Shown: positions 38,601 through 52,170 of the stretch, in pieces
How the letters are laid out: every line of letters starts with the position of its first letter
Position numbering within the stretch: the first letter of the stretch is position 1
Assembly: GCF_000499845.2 (NCBI RefSeq)
Contig: NC_023753.2
Coordinates: forward strand, 7,586,791 to 7,650,790
DNA length: 64,000 nucleotides
Origin: Phaseolus vulgaris
Taxonomy: Eukaryota > Streptophyta > Magnoliopsida > Fabales > Fabaceae
Direction of reading: 5' to 3'
The notes under the pieces: generated by a model
Told to the model about the DNA's origin: nothing
The model's input: the letters and a program-made list of their open reading frames with translations, nothing else
The model's database searches: none
Translations under genes and position numbers: made by a program

Positions 38601-41600
38601 TAAACCGTTGTACTACAGTTATTACTGAAGTTTTATTATTTATCATACTTCAATAATTTAATCAGAGAACTTGTGGATAATTTGTCATAGTGAAATAAAA
38701 TTCTTGGATTAAAAATACACATAAAGATACTAGCAAATATCTGCCTCATTAATATCATTTGCATACAAGGTAGCACTCATTTTAGTACAGGTAATGTTGT
38801 ACATAGTAGAGAATTATTAGTTTCAAACTTTTAAAAAAAAAAATCTTACATTGTGTGTATCCATCAACAAATTAGCCGTCTTCAGATCTCTGTGAATTAT
38901 GTTGTTTGCATGCAAATACTCCATACCCTTGCAGACATCAATTGCAAATTTTAGTAATTGAGACAGCTCCAAGACATTATGATTTTTGTGCATGTAATCA
39001 TACAGACTTCCTCCGGGCATATACTCTGCACACACAAAAAAGAAACATAAAGTAAATTTTTAATAAATTAAATAGAAAAGAAAGACATTGAACAATAAAT
39101 AGGAGAAGAGACCATTTTTTAATTAATCAATATAAGTATTCCATAGCTTAAATGAATTTAATTAATCAAAGCCAAAATTAGGCATATGCCTTGAAACATT
39201 CTTCTAACACACAAGGACAAGAAGAGGCATCACAGGTTTAAAAAATGAATAATAACATATAACACCATCAGTACAATGGTGGAATATCATACCAGTAGAT
39301 TCCACTAGGCAATCTCTCAAAAGGAAGGAAACAGAGATTGTTGTTGAAAACCAATTTAATTTAACTAATATTGTTCTGCATCGAACATCATTTGGAGGAA
39401 CTTAGATCCCACATCATTTAGCAGGTTCAGTTCACTAGAGTATATGAACAATATTCATGAAGTGAACTACTTCAGAATCAACAAACAATGTACACTTGCA
39501 GTGACACAGGTACAGAGGAAAATAATCCTAAGCTTGACACCCAAACTTTAAGGAACATATTATCCACAACAAATTAATATCCGATGACATGAATCTGTGA
39601 AGATAATTTTTTACTTGATTTTCAGATCATTTTTCTTGATGTCATAAAACATACAGAGGGAAGATTGCCTTAAGACATGGGATCCACTGTCCCATAATTA
39701 CAACAATGGAGATCAATTTGCATGACATTTAGAAACCTTCTAAGCCCCGTAACATTGATTTGCATCATGAACAAGTCACATTGAAAATGTTGCGATGACC
39801 AGTGTTTTGACCTAATAAATCCCCTGAAAAGTACTAAATGATGAACATATTAGCACAAGGTCAAGTGATCAGAAGAAAAACCATACTACTCAGAACCAAA
39901 AGGCACTTGACATTTAAGACAAAAGACACTTAAACTATGCTATTTGTAAATCTTGAAAGATAGATTATCAACACACACCAGTATAGAACTACTCATATAT
40001 CATGATCAAACAATTCATGTGTTTTAAGGAAAGAAGTCTAACATTGAAAGTCTTGTGCATACAACTACACTTCAAACTAAACACCCAGACCACAAGCTAT
40101 AGATGCAGAAACAAGTATACATGAAGTGAAATATAAATGTTTAAACTTGCAAAAAACTTCATTTCTTTATAAATAATGAATTGATAATTGATAATATGAC
40201 TACATTCTACAAAGCACAATTTATTAATTTAATAAGAGAAATATTGTTTAAAACTAAAGAATAGCTTTGGCTAAAATGTGTTCTACCCGTTATTAAAAAC
40301 TGTACAAACATAGAAATGATTTGTAATCGAGAATTATAATAGAAAAGTAATATGAAAAAAAAAATCATTTATAGTTATTATAAATCTATTTTAACAACAG
40401 TTCACAAAAAAAAAATAACTATATTTTGGGTACATGAGTTAGAGTAAGGAAAAAGAAGACAGCCTGGTATTAAACATGTTGCATATCTATAACTTTTGTA
40501 CTGCAGCACATTTTTATCATTGTAAACGATATCTTGAGTTCCTTGTGATGTTCAAAAACTCATGGATTAAACTCTTAATGTGCATTTTCTTGGTTCAAAA
40601 ATTAACGTGTACCAAAAGTGCCCAGCTTCACTGACCATTTGACAAATCTTTTGATCTCAAGCTCACAAAAAGGTGCCAGAAAGGATTTTAATTTTCTAAG
40701 AATAAATTACACTTCATTCAATACCTTAAGGTATACCAAAATGATAGCAAACTTCAAAATTAATATAAAAAATCTATAATTCATGCCATTATTTCATATT
40801 TGATTAACTACACTATTTTCAGAAAAGAAAATTCACTTAATATTTGAGTGACTACACTATTTTTAGAAGAAGAAAAAAACCTAATATTTGAGTAACCACA
40901 CTATTACTTCAGCTTGCAATTATATATTTAAATTTAAATATTAATTCATTGTAACAATTAAAATTTTCAAAAAAAAGTGCAAAATACTAATCTAAATGTA
41001 ATCATCAAGCAAATAAGGAAAAACGAAAAATAAATATTTCTCTAATTTTCTCTTTGCTTTGTTTTTTGTTCAATACTGTCTAATAGCTCAACTGCAAAGA
41101 ATTTTTTAACAAACTACAAAGGACTTTTACCAACTGATTTAAGTAACTTGTGTTTTATAGTTAATTTCAATATAAATACATATAGAAACCAATAATTTAA
41201 AAAAAAAATCTTAAAATAACTAAACAGAAAATTTAGAAAACAAATATTATGAATATTAAATTATCAAATTCATTAGAAATTACTTAGATGTCAATTTACC
41301 CACAAAATTTCATGCTAATTAATTTCCGATCATGACCATATTTAGATTTTACTTTATGGGTTATATTAGTATTTAAAATTTTCAACAGTACGTTGAAAAA
41401 CTGAAATAGGAAAAAACATTCATTTACAGCGGCATTAATTGAAAAATTTAACAAAAATAACAATTGTTTAATAAATGAACTTTTTAAAGCACTTCTTTCT
41501 TCTAGTTCAAGTTAAATTTTATTTTGTAAAACTCATCCATAGCAATTCAAATGCCTATTATTTTTTAAAAACTTAGAATTACAACAAACTTTTATTTAAC

Positions 41601-44600
41601 CAATTAAAAATGAATAGCAATGAACAAAAACATTAAATCAGAAATGAGAAGATAACTCCTTATTTTTTTTATTGCTTAGTTTGTGAAAATATCTGAATTA
41701 ACATTGCGCACTTTCAACTTATACCAAAACAAATTTAATTTTTTTTTAAAAAAAATTACAATACTTAATCATATTATGTATGTGTAAGTCAATATTGCAT
41801 CAAGTGATTGTAGCAATATATCAACATCCTCGACATTTCCTATTTAGAATAAACCTAGCACCTTTCTGGTAAAAGTGATACAGCAATACTGACAAAGGAG
41901 AGATGATACAAACAAATAATAACAGTAACTATTCAGATAATACAGGTGAGAGAAAATTTGAAGTAACGAAAAATAAAATGTTAATTAAATTTAAAAAATA
42001 GAATGGTATCAGTTTCTTAAAATGTTAATATATATATATATATGAATTTCTTAAAACTTATGAATTCGTGTCAATTTACTCTGTCATCTCAAATTCACTA
42101 AAACATTCGGCTAAACATTATTGTGAAACTCACTAGTAAATAAGGAGTCATCCCATAAGTTTTCCTCACTAATTATTGTTCTATTAGAAAGGGTCAAAGG
42201 GGGCATGGATGTGAGTAAATTTTAATTTTTTTTAATCTCAAACTTCAGGGGCAAGATTCTAATAGTCTTTACTTCCATAAAATATCAACGAATAAGGACA
42301 GCAATCGTTTCCACATTAAATAGGATAATATAGAAGAATATATCTGCAGAACCAAACGGATTGGTCAATACCTGTTACTATGCACAAATGTGGACACTTT
42401 GTACATGCACCAATGAAACGAACAACATTTTTATGTTGTACCTGCCTGCATTCAGAAATACAGAAGTCAAATTGTCAAAAGATTTTCAGGGAAGAAGAGA
42501 AAGAACGGAACCTAAATGAGAAAGTGACTGGCAATTGGTCTTTAAATTTGTGTCCTATAGACAAGAAAAAACTAAATAGTATATGGAGAAATCCCAGCAC
42601 AGAAAATCAATTGAGAAAAATAACCAGTTGTAAGGATGCTACAACTGACATCAATTGTCAGAAGTTTCTAGTAAACAGACATCCAGTTCTTCAAGGGTTG
42701 ATTGTAAGGATGCAGCAACTAAGCAGTTACCTAAACTGATGGTTTTGTTAGGCAAAACGACTTCTTAAAACTTGGTAGTTGGTACTTGGGTTGATATTTC
42801 AATTTAAGCTTTATCAATCAAATAGGTGTTCCTCGAGGAAAAGATAACACAAGTGTTCCAAATAAACTCTATTGTACAACACAGAATAACCAATATTTGA
42901 TAATCTTTTAGAAAGAGAATTTATAAGATTAATTAGGAAAACAAATTATGATATGCAGTATGGTCTTAAACTCTGAGCAGCAAAATACTGACCTCAGAAT
43001 TGCCACTTCTTGAGAAAATTCATCCTGTAAGGCATCATTCAATTGCTCAGATCTCAGAACCTTAACGGCAACATCTTCCCCAAGATAAACTCCACGATAC
43101 CTGGGTATGAATCATAAATATCATGATATGGAGAAGAGAAGAAGTTAAAAAACAACACAACTCACAAATCTCCAGAGGATCCAGACGCTATTTTTTCTCC
43201 TAACTTTAGCAACCTCCTGTCTATTTCCCAATCTCCCGATTTTCCCTCTGTTGCTAAGGCTTTCTCAACAGCAGAATGAGAATTTGAAGAACGGGACCAT
43301 GACCCCTAAAGAAAGGAAGAATTTTTATTACAATCTTATATGCCATGATTATATACTATGCAAAAGGAGCTACCAACTTCAATTATTACTAAATCCCAAA
43401 AAAAATGGAATGAAATGCAAACACCTCTTAGCTCCAGCTAATACGTGATTTAACCCAAAAAATGTTTATAAAACTCCCGTCATCCCATTATAGATACACT
43501 TTATCACTGAAAAATTCAAAGGAACTTCATGTGCTCACTTGAAACCACAAATACTCCAGAGCAGCAATTCGGTTAGTAAGTGCAACAGCAGTCATCTAAT
43601 AGCTTGGTCAGTTACAATAATCAAATCAATCCAACTCAGCACCTGCACCTATACGTAGGTTGTGCAGGGCTGAGCAATGTGGCTTGTATTCATTCTTTTT
43701 CTTAGATCAATGAAACCAGTCTACAAGAGCAACAGTCTTCTCTCTAAAAGGGTACCAAAGCAGACTGTCATCGCCAGGTCCAACACTAAGGCTGAATATC
43801 GCAATCTCACAGCTGTTACTGCAGATATTCTTTGGATTCAAACTCTAATGCATGAAATTTCTGCTCCTTGCCTCACAACAGTGGTGTTTTGAGACAATCA
43901 GACAGTAGAACACCTAGCTCATAATCCTATTCTTCATGCTTGCACAAAGCATATGGAATTGGACCTCTTCTTTACTGAAAGAGTTATCAGCAAACAAATT
44001 CAGGTCTGCACATCCCTTGTACAGACCAGCTTGCTGAACTATTAACCGAGCCACTTTCTCCTCCGCATTTCTTTCGTTTAAGGTCCAAAATCAATGTATT
44101 TGAGCTCTATTTGGAATCTCACCTACCTTTAGCTATGTAATATGTTTTCTCTATGTAATTTTCAGTTTAAAGCTTTTTATTGCATTATGTTAGTTCTGTT
44201 AATAAGTGTAAAAGCTGTCATTTAGGTAGTGACAGCTACAACTGTCACATCAATCTGACTCGGAACCTACACCTATGTATAGATATTAACAGGCTGAGCA
44301 ATGTATCTTGTATTCGTTCTTTCATAATCAATGAAATCAGTTTACAACAGAAACAGTTTTCTCCCAAGCTATGAAACCATTAAATTGAATAACGTATCAA
44401 CAGTGAAATTTTCATTCTTCTGTTTAACCATGTATTACGATATGATTTGAATGAAATTTTCCATCAGCTTTTTTACTTTTATAAAATCATGTTTATTGCT
44501 AATATGCATCAAGTGATTGTAGCAATATACATTATCTGTTAATGAAGGGATCTGATGAACAGAATGAGTTTTCTGCGTATTCATGGGTTCAAGGGGGGGT

Positions 44601-47600
44601 TGACATTTTACACTTTGGATAAATCACATGTCAAAAGTAAAGGATAATGAATTTCAACTAAAGCACAGGTTGGGACACTACTAAATGAATTTCAAATAAT
44701 GCTACTTTTTTACTCTAGTACTCAATATAGAAAGATTAAAGGTGTCTTACAAAGACATTGGTGTCCTGATACGATTTGTTACTCCTAATCTTTGTGCTTG
44801 AGTATTTATGGAGATTGGACAAATAGTCATCATTTTCACAGATGCTGCGTGGCAGATTTCGAATTGACCAATCAACATTTTGTATGATCGGTGAGTTTGT
44901 CCAGCTTTAGATAATTTTTAGAATATCCACCTTAGGGATTTGGAGGCAGGAAGGAGTGAAAGATCTTCTGGAAATGGTGATGCCGGCTGATGTTGTATGT
45001 GGACATAGCAATAAGCTGGGTTTTAATCAGATAATTCTTCCTTCCTTCACATTCTAACAATAGAGTATTAATTTTTGGTGTTCCTGTGGATAACAGCCCA
45101 TTGACATTATTTCAAGGAGCAGTTCGGAGACTAGGATTCCTATACTAGAAGAAGTGCAAATGATCAGTCACTTTCAATATTTTTTTAACCTGAATAAAAG
45201 GTTTCTGGCCAAGGTAAATGCTTCCAGGATGTCTGTTAGGCTTGTTATTTATCAGTGGTTATTCCTCCATATCAAGTCTTCTTTCCCTATAAGTCCCATA
45301 TTCATTAGCCATTTTCAAGGAAAATGTAGAGTAATTACATTTCCTTACAATTACATTCCAGGAAATACAAGCCAGTGAAAAATTAAGAATCATTCATTCG
45401 TTCATTCTTTATAGATAAAAATCCAACATCTCAAAAAACAAACATATGAATGTATAGATACAAAGTCAAGGAGACACAATGCACCTCACTTCTTGCTACA
45501 GCTTTTTCCATAGCATCATACAATTCATCTGTTTCCTGAGCACAAGATTGCAAAGTCAGCGATATTTGTACTCAGCACACATCCCTGTCATAAGGGTAAT
45601 ATAATAGCAGTCCCCCTTAAAATCCTACAAACTTGACTCCCAATATAAGACCATTTTTTTGTCTGAACTGAAACTGGTAAGATTTTTCTTTTATAAATAA
45701 ATATGACACGGATGCAACATTTGTGGGCATAAATAATTGCCATCTTGCCCAATTTGCTATCAAATCAAGGCTCATATTATTGTAGCAGGGATCAATCACC
45801 ATGTACGAAATTGTGTAGTCAATTAGAAGTTATAAAGTGTTTGCAACAACACAAATGCAACAGTAAAATTAACGTTAATGAAAAATTACAGGTTTCATAG
45901 ATACAACTTTGCAGAGGTCTTCACGGTAAACCAAATAGCATCACATTCATCAGAAGTAGTTGTGTACCTCTACTGGCCACCCATCCACCACAAACACATC
46001 AAGGGAATAGCCATCAGTTGTGGAGAAGACATGTGCTTCACGGATGTTAAGTCCAATATCAGACAGCAAAGCTGACAGCTAAAATAAAATAATATCCGTT
46101 AAAAGCAATCATGCTATCCAACAATTATGTTGTCAAATATTAACAAACTATAACCTCGCATTTGATTACATCAACATAGTGAAGCTACATTTACACTTAA
46201 TACAAGGAAAAGCCCAGATTTCCACTCTCAAGCTCTTTGAGTAAAATCCACTCCAGTTTTTCCATTTACACTCTCAAGCTCTTTTCTATCCAATGTTTAT
46301 GTGTTATGAGAGAATACAGGAATATTCAATAATACAAATCACTTGTCAGTATGAAATCAATGATACACCAAAACTACGCATTAAAACATTTGTATCCAAC
46401 ATTCCATCTAAACTTTCATACAGTAAAATTCACTCCAGTTTTTCCATTTGCACTCTCAAGCTCTCTTGTATCTAATGTTTATTTGCTATGTAACTTGTCA
46501 GTATGAAATCAATGATATACCAAAACTACGCATTAAAACATTTGTATCCAAAATTCAGTCTAAGCTTTCATATAGCTATGGCTTCATTTTTTCTATGCTT
46601 CAAATGACAAGTTAACACATAGTCCAAAACTTCTTAATAAATCTCCAATTATCAAATACCTTTTAATTTTTTAGAAAATTTCTGTTTCATTAAGTGGATA
46701 GAACTATGGAAAATAAACCTTTATATTTTGTGCTAAGTGGATTGAAATTTTTCAGCTCACTATAGTTTGGAGTTTCAAAACTTCCAATTAATTTAGAAAA
46801 TATACAAGTTAACACAAACAACAGATAAGATAAACTCTTCAAGCATACCTGGCTTAACAGCTTTGGCTTGTCAACAGTAGAAAATATTATTTCATGAACT
46901 CGGATACTTGAATGTTCATGCCTGTATTTTAAATTGAAATATTCAGGTAACATATATATTGATAGACTTGAGATATAAAGGTCCAGTTCCTCCATCAACG
47001 TGAAACAAGGTTAAAGTCTATCAGTCATAATAATGAATATAGTCCTGAAACTTGTAAATCACATATAAATAACAAAACAGATGGAATGGAATATCCTCCA
47101 AAATGAAAAAAAAAAAATTAACAATATTTTTAAAATAAACATGTTCTAAAGTACCAAACAAATCCTTCAACATGAAAGGGTTACTCTACAATGCACATGA
47201 TGCTTATGTTGGGGCCTCATCTACTTTACTTTATTTGAATCTCTATATGGATTGTTAGAAGAGAAAGAACATCTTTTTTCTCTGATTTGATCTCCTCTCC
47301 AAACCCCAATCCCAAACAAATCCTTGCTTAAGAGTTACACATGCATTGAAATAAGAAAATGTTCTAGCCACATAATATAAAAAATAAGCTTTTTGCCACA
47401 AATGCTGTCATGTCAACAATAATACATCCAAGTATCCAACAGGCCTTTCTACTACAACTTGTATTTTTCAATCCCAATATATTGTCAGTAAATATTAATA
47501 AACATTTGGCAACAGGTAGAATTAAGTTTTCCTGCCCTCTCCAAGGGAGAGAAAATTGAAGCCATGTCTACCAATTTTAACAAAAGTTGCCATACTGCTA

Positions 47601-50121
47601 TTTCAAAAACTAAAAAAAGTAAGGATCAGTGTTGTAACTTCATTCTGGAAGTACCTCGGAAAAAAGTTGTCAGCAAGAAATTTCTCCTCTGTCTCCTTGG
47701 AGTTCTTTCTAACATCCAAATTTAAGTCCTCAAGCTTTGAGCAAGGCTCAAACTCATTTGCAATATCCCTCATCGTACTGGTGAAAATAATATAATGTAC
47801 ATTACAAAGATACAAAATTGATATTTTAAGTCACACATTATGAAGACATAATTGATAATATAACTCATGCAATATCCATCTTCTTCCTGTAAAATGCTTG
47901 TGCAAATATATTGAATATTTCAATGTTCACCGGGTACAATACCTTTTCCCAGATGCCACTGCTACCCCATTTGTTGCATGAGAATGAGATGACCCCGTCC
48001 TATAATGAGTACTTAAAATTTGTTGATCTTCACCATCTGCTCTAGTTGAAATATTCTGCCCAGCAAATTGAGAGAGAAGTAAATTTGTTACAGACACAAA
48101 AAACTGAAAGAAATATGAAAGACTGATTGCATGAATAAAAAAAAGGGAATAGAAAAGGCAATTGTTTCACAATTGACAAATATTTATTTAAGGATAAAGA
48201 AGAAGAATGGAAGTATTGAAGAGAAAACCAATAGAGGTCTCATTAAGAATAATTTGTTAGATGAGATAGCCGACTAAACAGATGTAGAGGAAGACCAAGA
48301 AAGGGAAAATCATCGGATGGATCATATGAACAACTAACTACCATGTAAACATAAGCACTTGAACGCTCAACTAAATATAAGATGTACAAGTTAAGAAAGT
48401 GTACAAAGTAAAACTCTTTCAGGAATTCGTGTAACAAAGAAGCAAGGACACATAAAGTAATCTAATATAGTTTATCTTTCGGATAGGTAACTGACATTCT
48501 CTAAAATCTAAAATTTCAAAATCAACATATATGTTGCTTCTTCAGTGCAAGTTGCAACCATAAGCAACAAACAGGCAAACTGTAAGTATACACATAAACC
48601 ACCCAAAAGATTATTTTTATTGACTGTATATGCAAATTAAGATGCTGCAGCATCTTTACTTTTAGGATTCATGGAAAAACTTAGGCGTTACCCTTTAGGT
48701 GTTAGTGTGCTCTCCAATTAAAATTGACTTTCAGCTTGGTAACTGCACCTACCTTTAGTGCTTAGTTTACCAAGGTAAAATTGTAATTCTGACCACACCT
48801 AAAGAACAACATCTTAGTGTTTCCCTTTCAGATTTTGTTACTTATATATTTCTGTACTTTAACTATCTTGTTAGTTCATGCCCAGGTCAAGGTGTATATA
48901 TATCCAGAATATACGTTCCTATTATTTTGGATTTCAATTCATTCGTAGTTACATTGCAGGGTACGTACATCATATTCACTGATACAAAACAAACACCAAC
49001 ACAGATTTAGGCTTTTGCTAGTAAAACCAAGTCATGGCCCAAGCACACATCAATGGCAGATAATATTCCCTAATCCTTTCTTTTGTCTCTGTTAACACAA
49101 CCAGTATGGCTTCTAGTTAAATCCATACTAGGAAAAGATGAAGAATGGACTCAAACACACGTGCTGACACAGTTACCAATAAGAGAATAAGATAAATATT
49201 ATCTTAAAAAAATAATTGATATGCATCTGACAAGGTAAATAAATTATGTTTACAGTCATCCAACCGCAGGTCACCATATATGGTAAGTCTACTGTTATTT
49301 TTATTATAGTAACTACACATTAAAAGTCATTCTGATAATGAAATTGCCAAAAACACAAAAGGAGGTGAAAAGAATTACATGTCTCTCACAAGTTCAAACT
49401 AACTAGTCCATAGCATAACTTACTGAAACTATTTCATTTAACTTTTGAATTAACTTACACCAAAGCTAATTTTAACTTCTAGGAAAAACTTAATTATTTT
49501 ACCAGTGTAAAAATCTTTACACTGACCGCGAATGAAAATTAAACTCTTATTTAAAATCTAAATACATTATTATAAATTATCTAAATTGGTTGAACAAAGA
49601 TCCGACAAAATCAATCAGCGATGATCCAAAGCTAACTGAAATTCAAAATTCCAAATAGCAAGACAAACGGAGTTAGCCACAGGCAAGCAAGCAATTCTTC
49701 AATATTAAGCATAGCAGTACCTCGAGGAAGCGTATATGGAAAACAGGACGCTTGTCAGGGTCCTTTGCCAGAGCAAGAAGCGTTTGATGCAACAGAACAT
49801 CTTCCGCTTTATCGATATTCACATCGAGTCCATAACTGAAACAACAGCAACGGATTAATCAACACTTAACTTAGTCAATGGAAAGTGAAGCAAAAGACAC
49901 TAATCCAAAAATAGTAAGAAGAGAGTCCAATCGCGGAACCTCGGAGGCAACCGATTGAAGTGAGCCTCCAACTGTTCGCGGAACTCGGGATTGGAAACGG
50001 CTTGGTCGTGGCCGGTTTCGAGGAGGCGGTTGTAGACGTCGTTGCGTACGTCGTAGTTTCCATATCCGCTGAAGGCGCGCGGCGGCGAGGAGCTCTCTCC
50101 GACGCCTTCTACCAAATCCAT
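35653..50121 (-). CDS. ACT-domain dual-specificity (Ser/Thr/Tyr) protein kinase, STY8/STY17/STY46 type
   Basis: This is a Raf-like plant kinase. Arabidopsis relatives STY8, STY17 and STY46 phosphorylate chloroplast transit peptides in the cytosol. Exons, 5' to 3': 50121-49940, 49835-49721, 48055-47943, 47777-47655, 46921-46849, 46078-45968, 45535-45485, 43305-43166, 43100-42993, 42445-42372, 39025-38850, 38442-38347, 37460-37380, 37248-37198, 36424-36284, 35679-35653. These give 553 aa, all in frame. An ACT domain lies at about residues 184-250 ([36 protein letters not shown]). The kinase domain runs from about 282 to 540: glycine loop ASGSSGD, Lys316 in [16 protein letters not shown] with Asp410, DFG at 428-430, WMAPE ending at 454. 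The start ATG lies in sequence matching the family N-terminus, [14 protein letters not shown]. The last exon is only 27 nt (KDPEANGA, stop). Exon 10 uses the upstream of two AGs, which the frame requires. The closest named member cannot be fixed by eye. Confidence 0.93.
35756..36119. mobile_element. Copy 2 of the GGTAGT-ended repeat element, in the last kinase intron
   Basis: It begins (A)GTAGTTGAATCGAGATA and ends CGTACAATACTTACTACC, matching the edges of 26330-26708 in the same orientation. The interior holds repeated GATTCGTATCG/CGATACG segments able to form hairpins near its right end. It occupies most of kinase intron 15 (35680-36283), between exon 15 and the 27-nt terminal exon. Read on the minus strand, intron plus element keep a long open frame, which could mislead gene predictors about the C-terminus. 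Confidence 0.65.
43561..44366 (+). mobile_element. LTR-RNase H-LTR remnant of a Copia retrotransposon in kinase intron 7
   Basis: Two LTR copies (about 43561-43745 and 44187-44366) share GGCTGAGCAATGT, TTGTATTC(A/G)TTCTTT and TCAATGAAA(C/T)CAGT in the same order. Between them only the tail of pol survives: [41 protein letters not shown], then after a stop [27 protein letters not shown], and an [14 protein letters not shown] end. These are Copia RNase H motifs. The 5' LTR joins RNase H directly, so gag, protease, integrase and reverse transcriptase were lost in one internal deletion or successive ones. The element runs antisense to the host gene. No target duplication was found. Confidence 0.8.
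46240..46585. repeat. 182-bp tandem duplication in kinase intron 5
   Basis: Copies begin at 46240 and 46422 with AGTAAAAT(C/T)CACTCCAGTT. Both contain CACTCTCAAGCTCT and the ACTTGTCAGTATGAAATCAA block. The second copy lacks about 35 bp in its middle. A third partial CACTCTCAAGCTC is at 46222. Entirely intronic. Confidence 0.85.
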
Positions 50122-51529
50122 TCGCCTCGGAAGATGGTTCTTCAAGGTCGCATAGCGTGAAGAGAGAGAGAGGACGGTTGAGTTGACTGTGGTGTGAGGA
50201 GAATATGAGTGGAAAAGGTAGTAGGGAAGGGTTTGGTGTGATTTGAAGAGGAAATGGAGGGCAATTTGGTCCACCGCGAGGGTCCTTGCCGCCGGAAGCA
50301 AAAAAAAGGCAAGATTATAGGAAAGAAAGAGAAAAAGCGAAGTAATTGGGTTGGGATTATCGTTCCTCTCACTCTTGGCTAATCTCGGATTCTTTCAGAG
50401 GGAAAACAAAACCAATCTCAACGGGGAATTTTATTTTTACTTTTCAAGGAAAACTTACATTGACTTCACTTGAAATCCTCTTATAAAATTAAAACATTAT
50501 ACTCGTTAACTTATACTATGCCATTTTTCTAACATAATATTATCATATTTAAGCAACATGATAAGATAAAATAATATCGGTTTTAATATGGTTCTGCTTC
50601 TTTCAGTAGACTTGTTTTATTGTTTTGGTTCCAAGAAGAAAACAGCTTTTTGCTTTATATAATATAGGATTTTACTATTTTCATCATTTTCTTTAATCGC
50701 GTCTTGCTGTCAATCATAACGTGACAAACAATATCTTATGTAAGGTTACATATCTTAGCGATATAATTTTCCTCTTTCGTATCATCATTTAATTGGGGGA
50801 AACAGTAATGATAAGAATTACAATCGTAAAAGTTAACATTACCGTTGCATCAACATGTTAAAGCAAATAATCTAAATATAACATTCTAGGGTGTGTTTTT
50901 TATAATCTAATTTTTTTATATGAATTAAAATTTAAACAATATTCATGTAAACGTTTATTCATCGTTATAATTTAAAATATTTATAATTTTTTATAAAAAT
51001 TATTTTATTAAACATAAAAACAAACAATTAAATAATTAAAACAAATAAACAAGTATAGCATTAAATTAATAATATAAAAATAATGTAATAGTGAAACAAT
51101 AATCCAAATTTTATAATCATTTTATACATTAGAAATTTCTCTCATTATTTTAAAACTGAAGAGAATAAAATATAAGTTTCTCTGGTAAATTATTTTAAAA
51201 CATTAATATGGACAATTTATTAAAATAAGATAAAAAAACTAATAAAAAAAATATTTTACCAACCATAAATAAAATATTTTATCAAAATTTTATTTATTAA
51301 TTTCATCTATAAGTCAGACGATATATTTTACCATACATAATATTAACATTTATGAGTGATTTAAAGACAAATGTTTGTGTTTTTTTTATGAAGGGTAATT
51401 TTCAATTTTATATATATATATATATATATAAGTTTTTATGTTATGTAATTTAACATTTTTGTCACCTTAAGTAATAACAATCGTCTCCCATTACATGAAA
51501 AAATATTATTAAAAAAAATTACAAAAATA
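50122..51529. other. Upstream region of the kinase gene
   Basis: On the minus strand, about 50122-50420 is rich in CT and TTC runs, typical of a plant 5' untranslated leader. Above 50450 the sequence becomes strongly AT-rich and holds no recognisable gene. A short (TA) run sits at 51409-51430. No TATA box could be assigned with confidence among the many AT tracts. Confidence 0.5.
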
Positions 51530-51995
51530 TGTTGGAACTATACCAAAACTCATATGTTAGTCCTAACCGTAAACACAACACAAACTAAGACAAAAGTACA
51601 TTCAAGTCAGACATTAGTAAATCTCATCTTTTGAGTTTCCTGTAACATGTATAACTTCATACAACTCAGCAATCATAGCAGTCTAAACTTCAAGAAACGC
51701 AGAGAAAGCACTAATAAACTCTCTCATACTCCCACGGAAAATACTTTCACAAGTAGCAAGACCAGGATACCCCTAGCAGCCCTATCAATGTTAATTTTAA
51801 CCCAGTCTAGTGAAGGAAACTCTCGTCTAACCGGAAGAGGACAAAGAACTTTACCATTACGAGTAGTAATACCAAAAAACTTTAGACGAATTTCCCACTT
51901 GACAATTTAAATCTTTAATTATCGAAATAACCCTAAAAATTTCAATCTTATCTTGAAATCTAGCATAATTCTTCATACGCCATATGATCCAAATA
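51530..51995 (-). mobile_element. LINE RNase H relic, copy 1 (minus strand)
   Basis: Minus-strand translation, with frame breaks, gives ARFQDKIEIFRVISIIKDLNC, then LDWVKINIDRAARG (the RNase H start with the first catalytic Asp), then FISAFSAFLEV, AMIAELYEVIHV (around the catalytic Glu). This is the RNase H fold found at the end of plant L1-type LINEs. It aligns along its length with 62277-62850 on the other strand. Stops and a frameshift make it non-functional. No reverse transcriptase or poly(A) tail was recognised beside it. Confidence 0.7.
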
Positions 51996-52000
51996 GAAAA

Positions 52001-52170
52001 TATTGGTAGTTAATTAGATACCAATTTAGAAATTATTTATCAATAATAGAAACTAGTTTAAATATCAATACTTTTTTTAGTTTCTAAAATAGTATCTAAT
52101 TTAGTCAATATAGCAACTAATTATTTTTTGTCTCCAAAATTGATTGTTATTTTATTATTTTCTAGTAATG
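52001..52170. mobile_element. Truncated CACTA-type MITE
   Basis: The right half matches the MITEs at 7163 and 59640 (TTGGTAGTTAATTAGATACC, AATAGAAACTAG, TTAGTTTCTAAA), ending in CTAGTAATG at 52170. The left terminus is missing where the element abuts the LINE relic. Confidence 0.65.

Noticed and set aside
42380..42739. 119-codon plus-strand open frame in a kinase intron
   Set aside because: Its first part is antisense to kinase exon 10 and the remainder has no similarity I can name.
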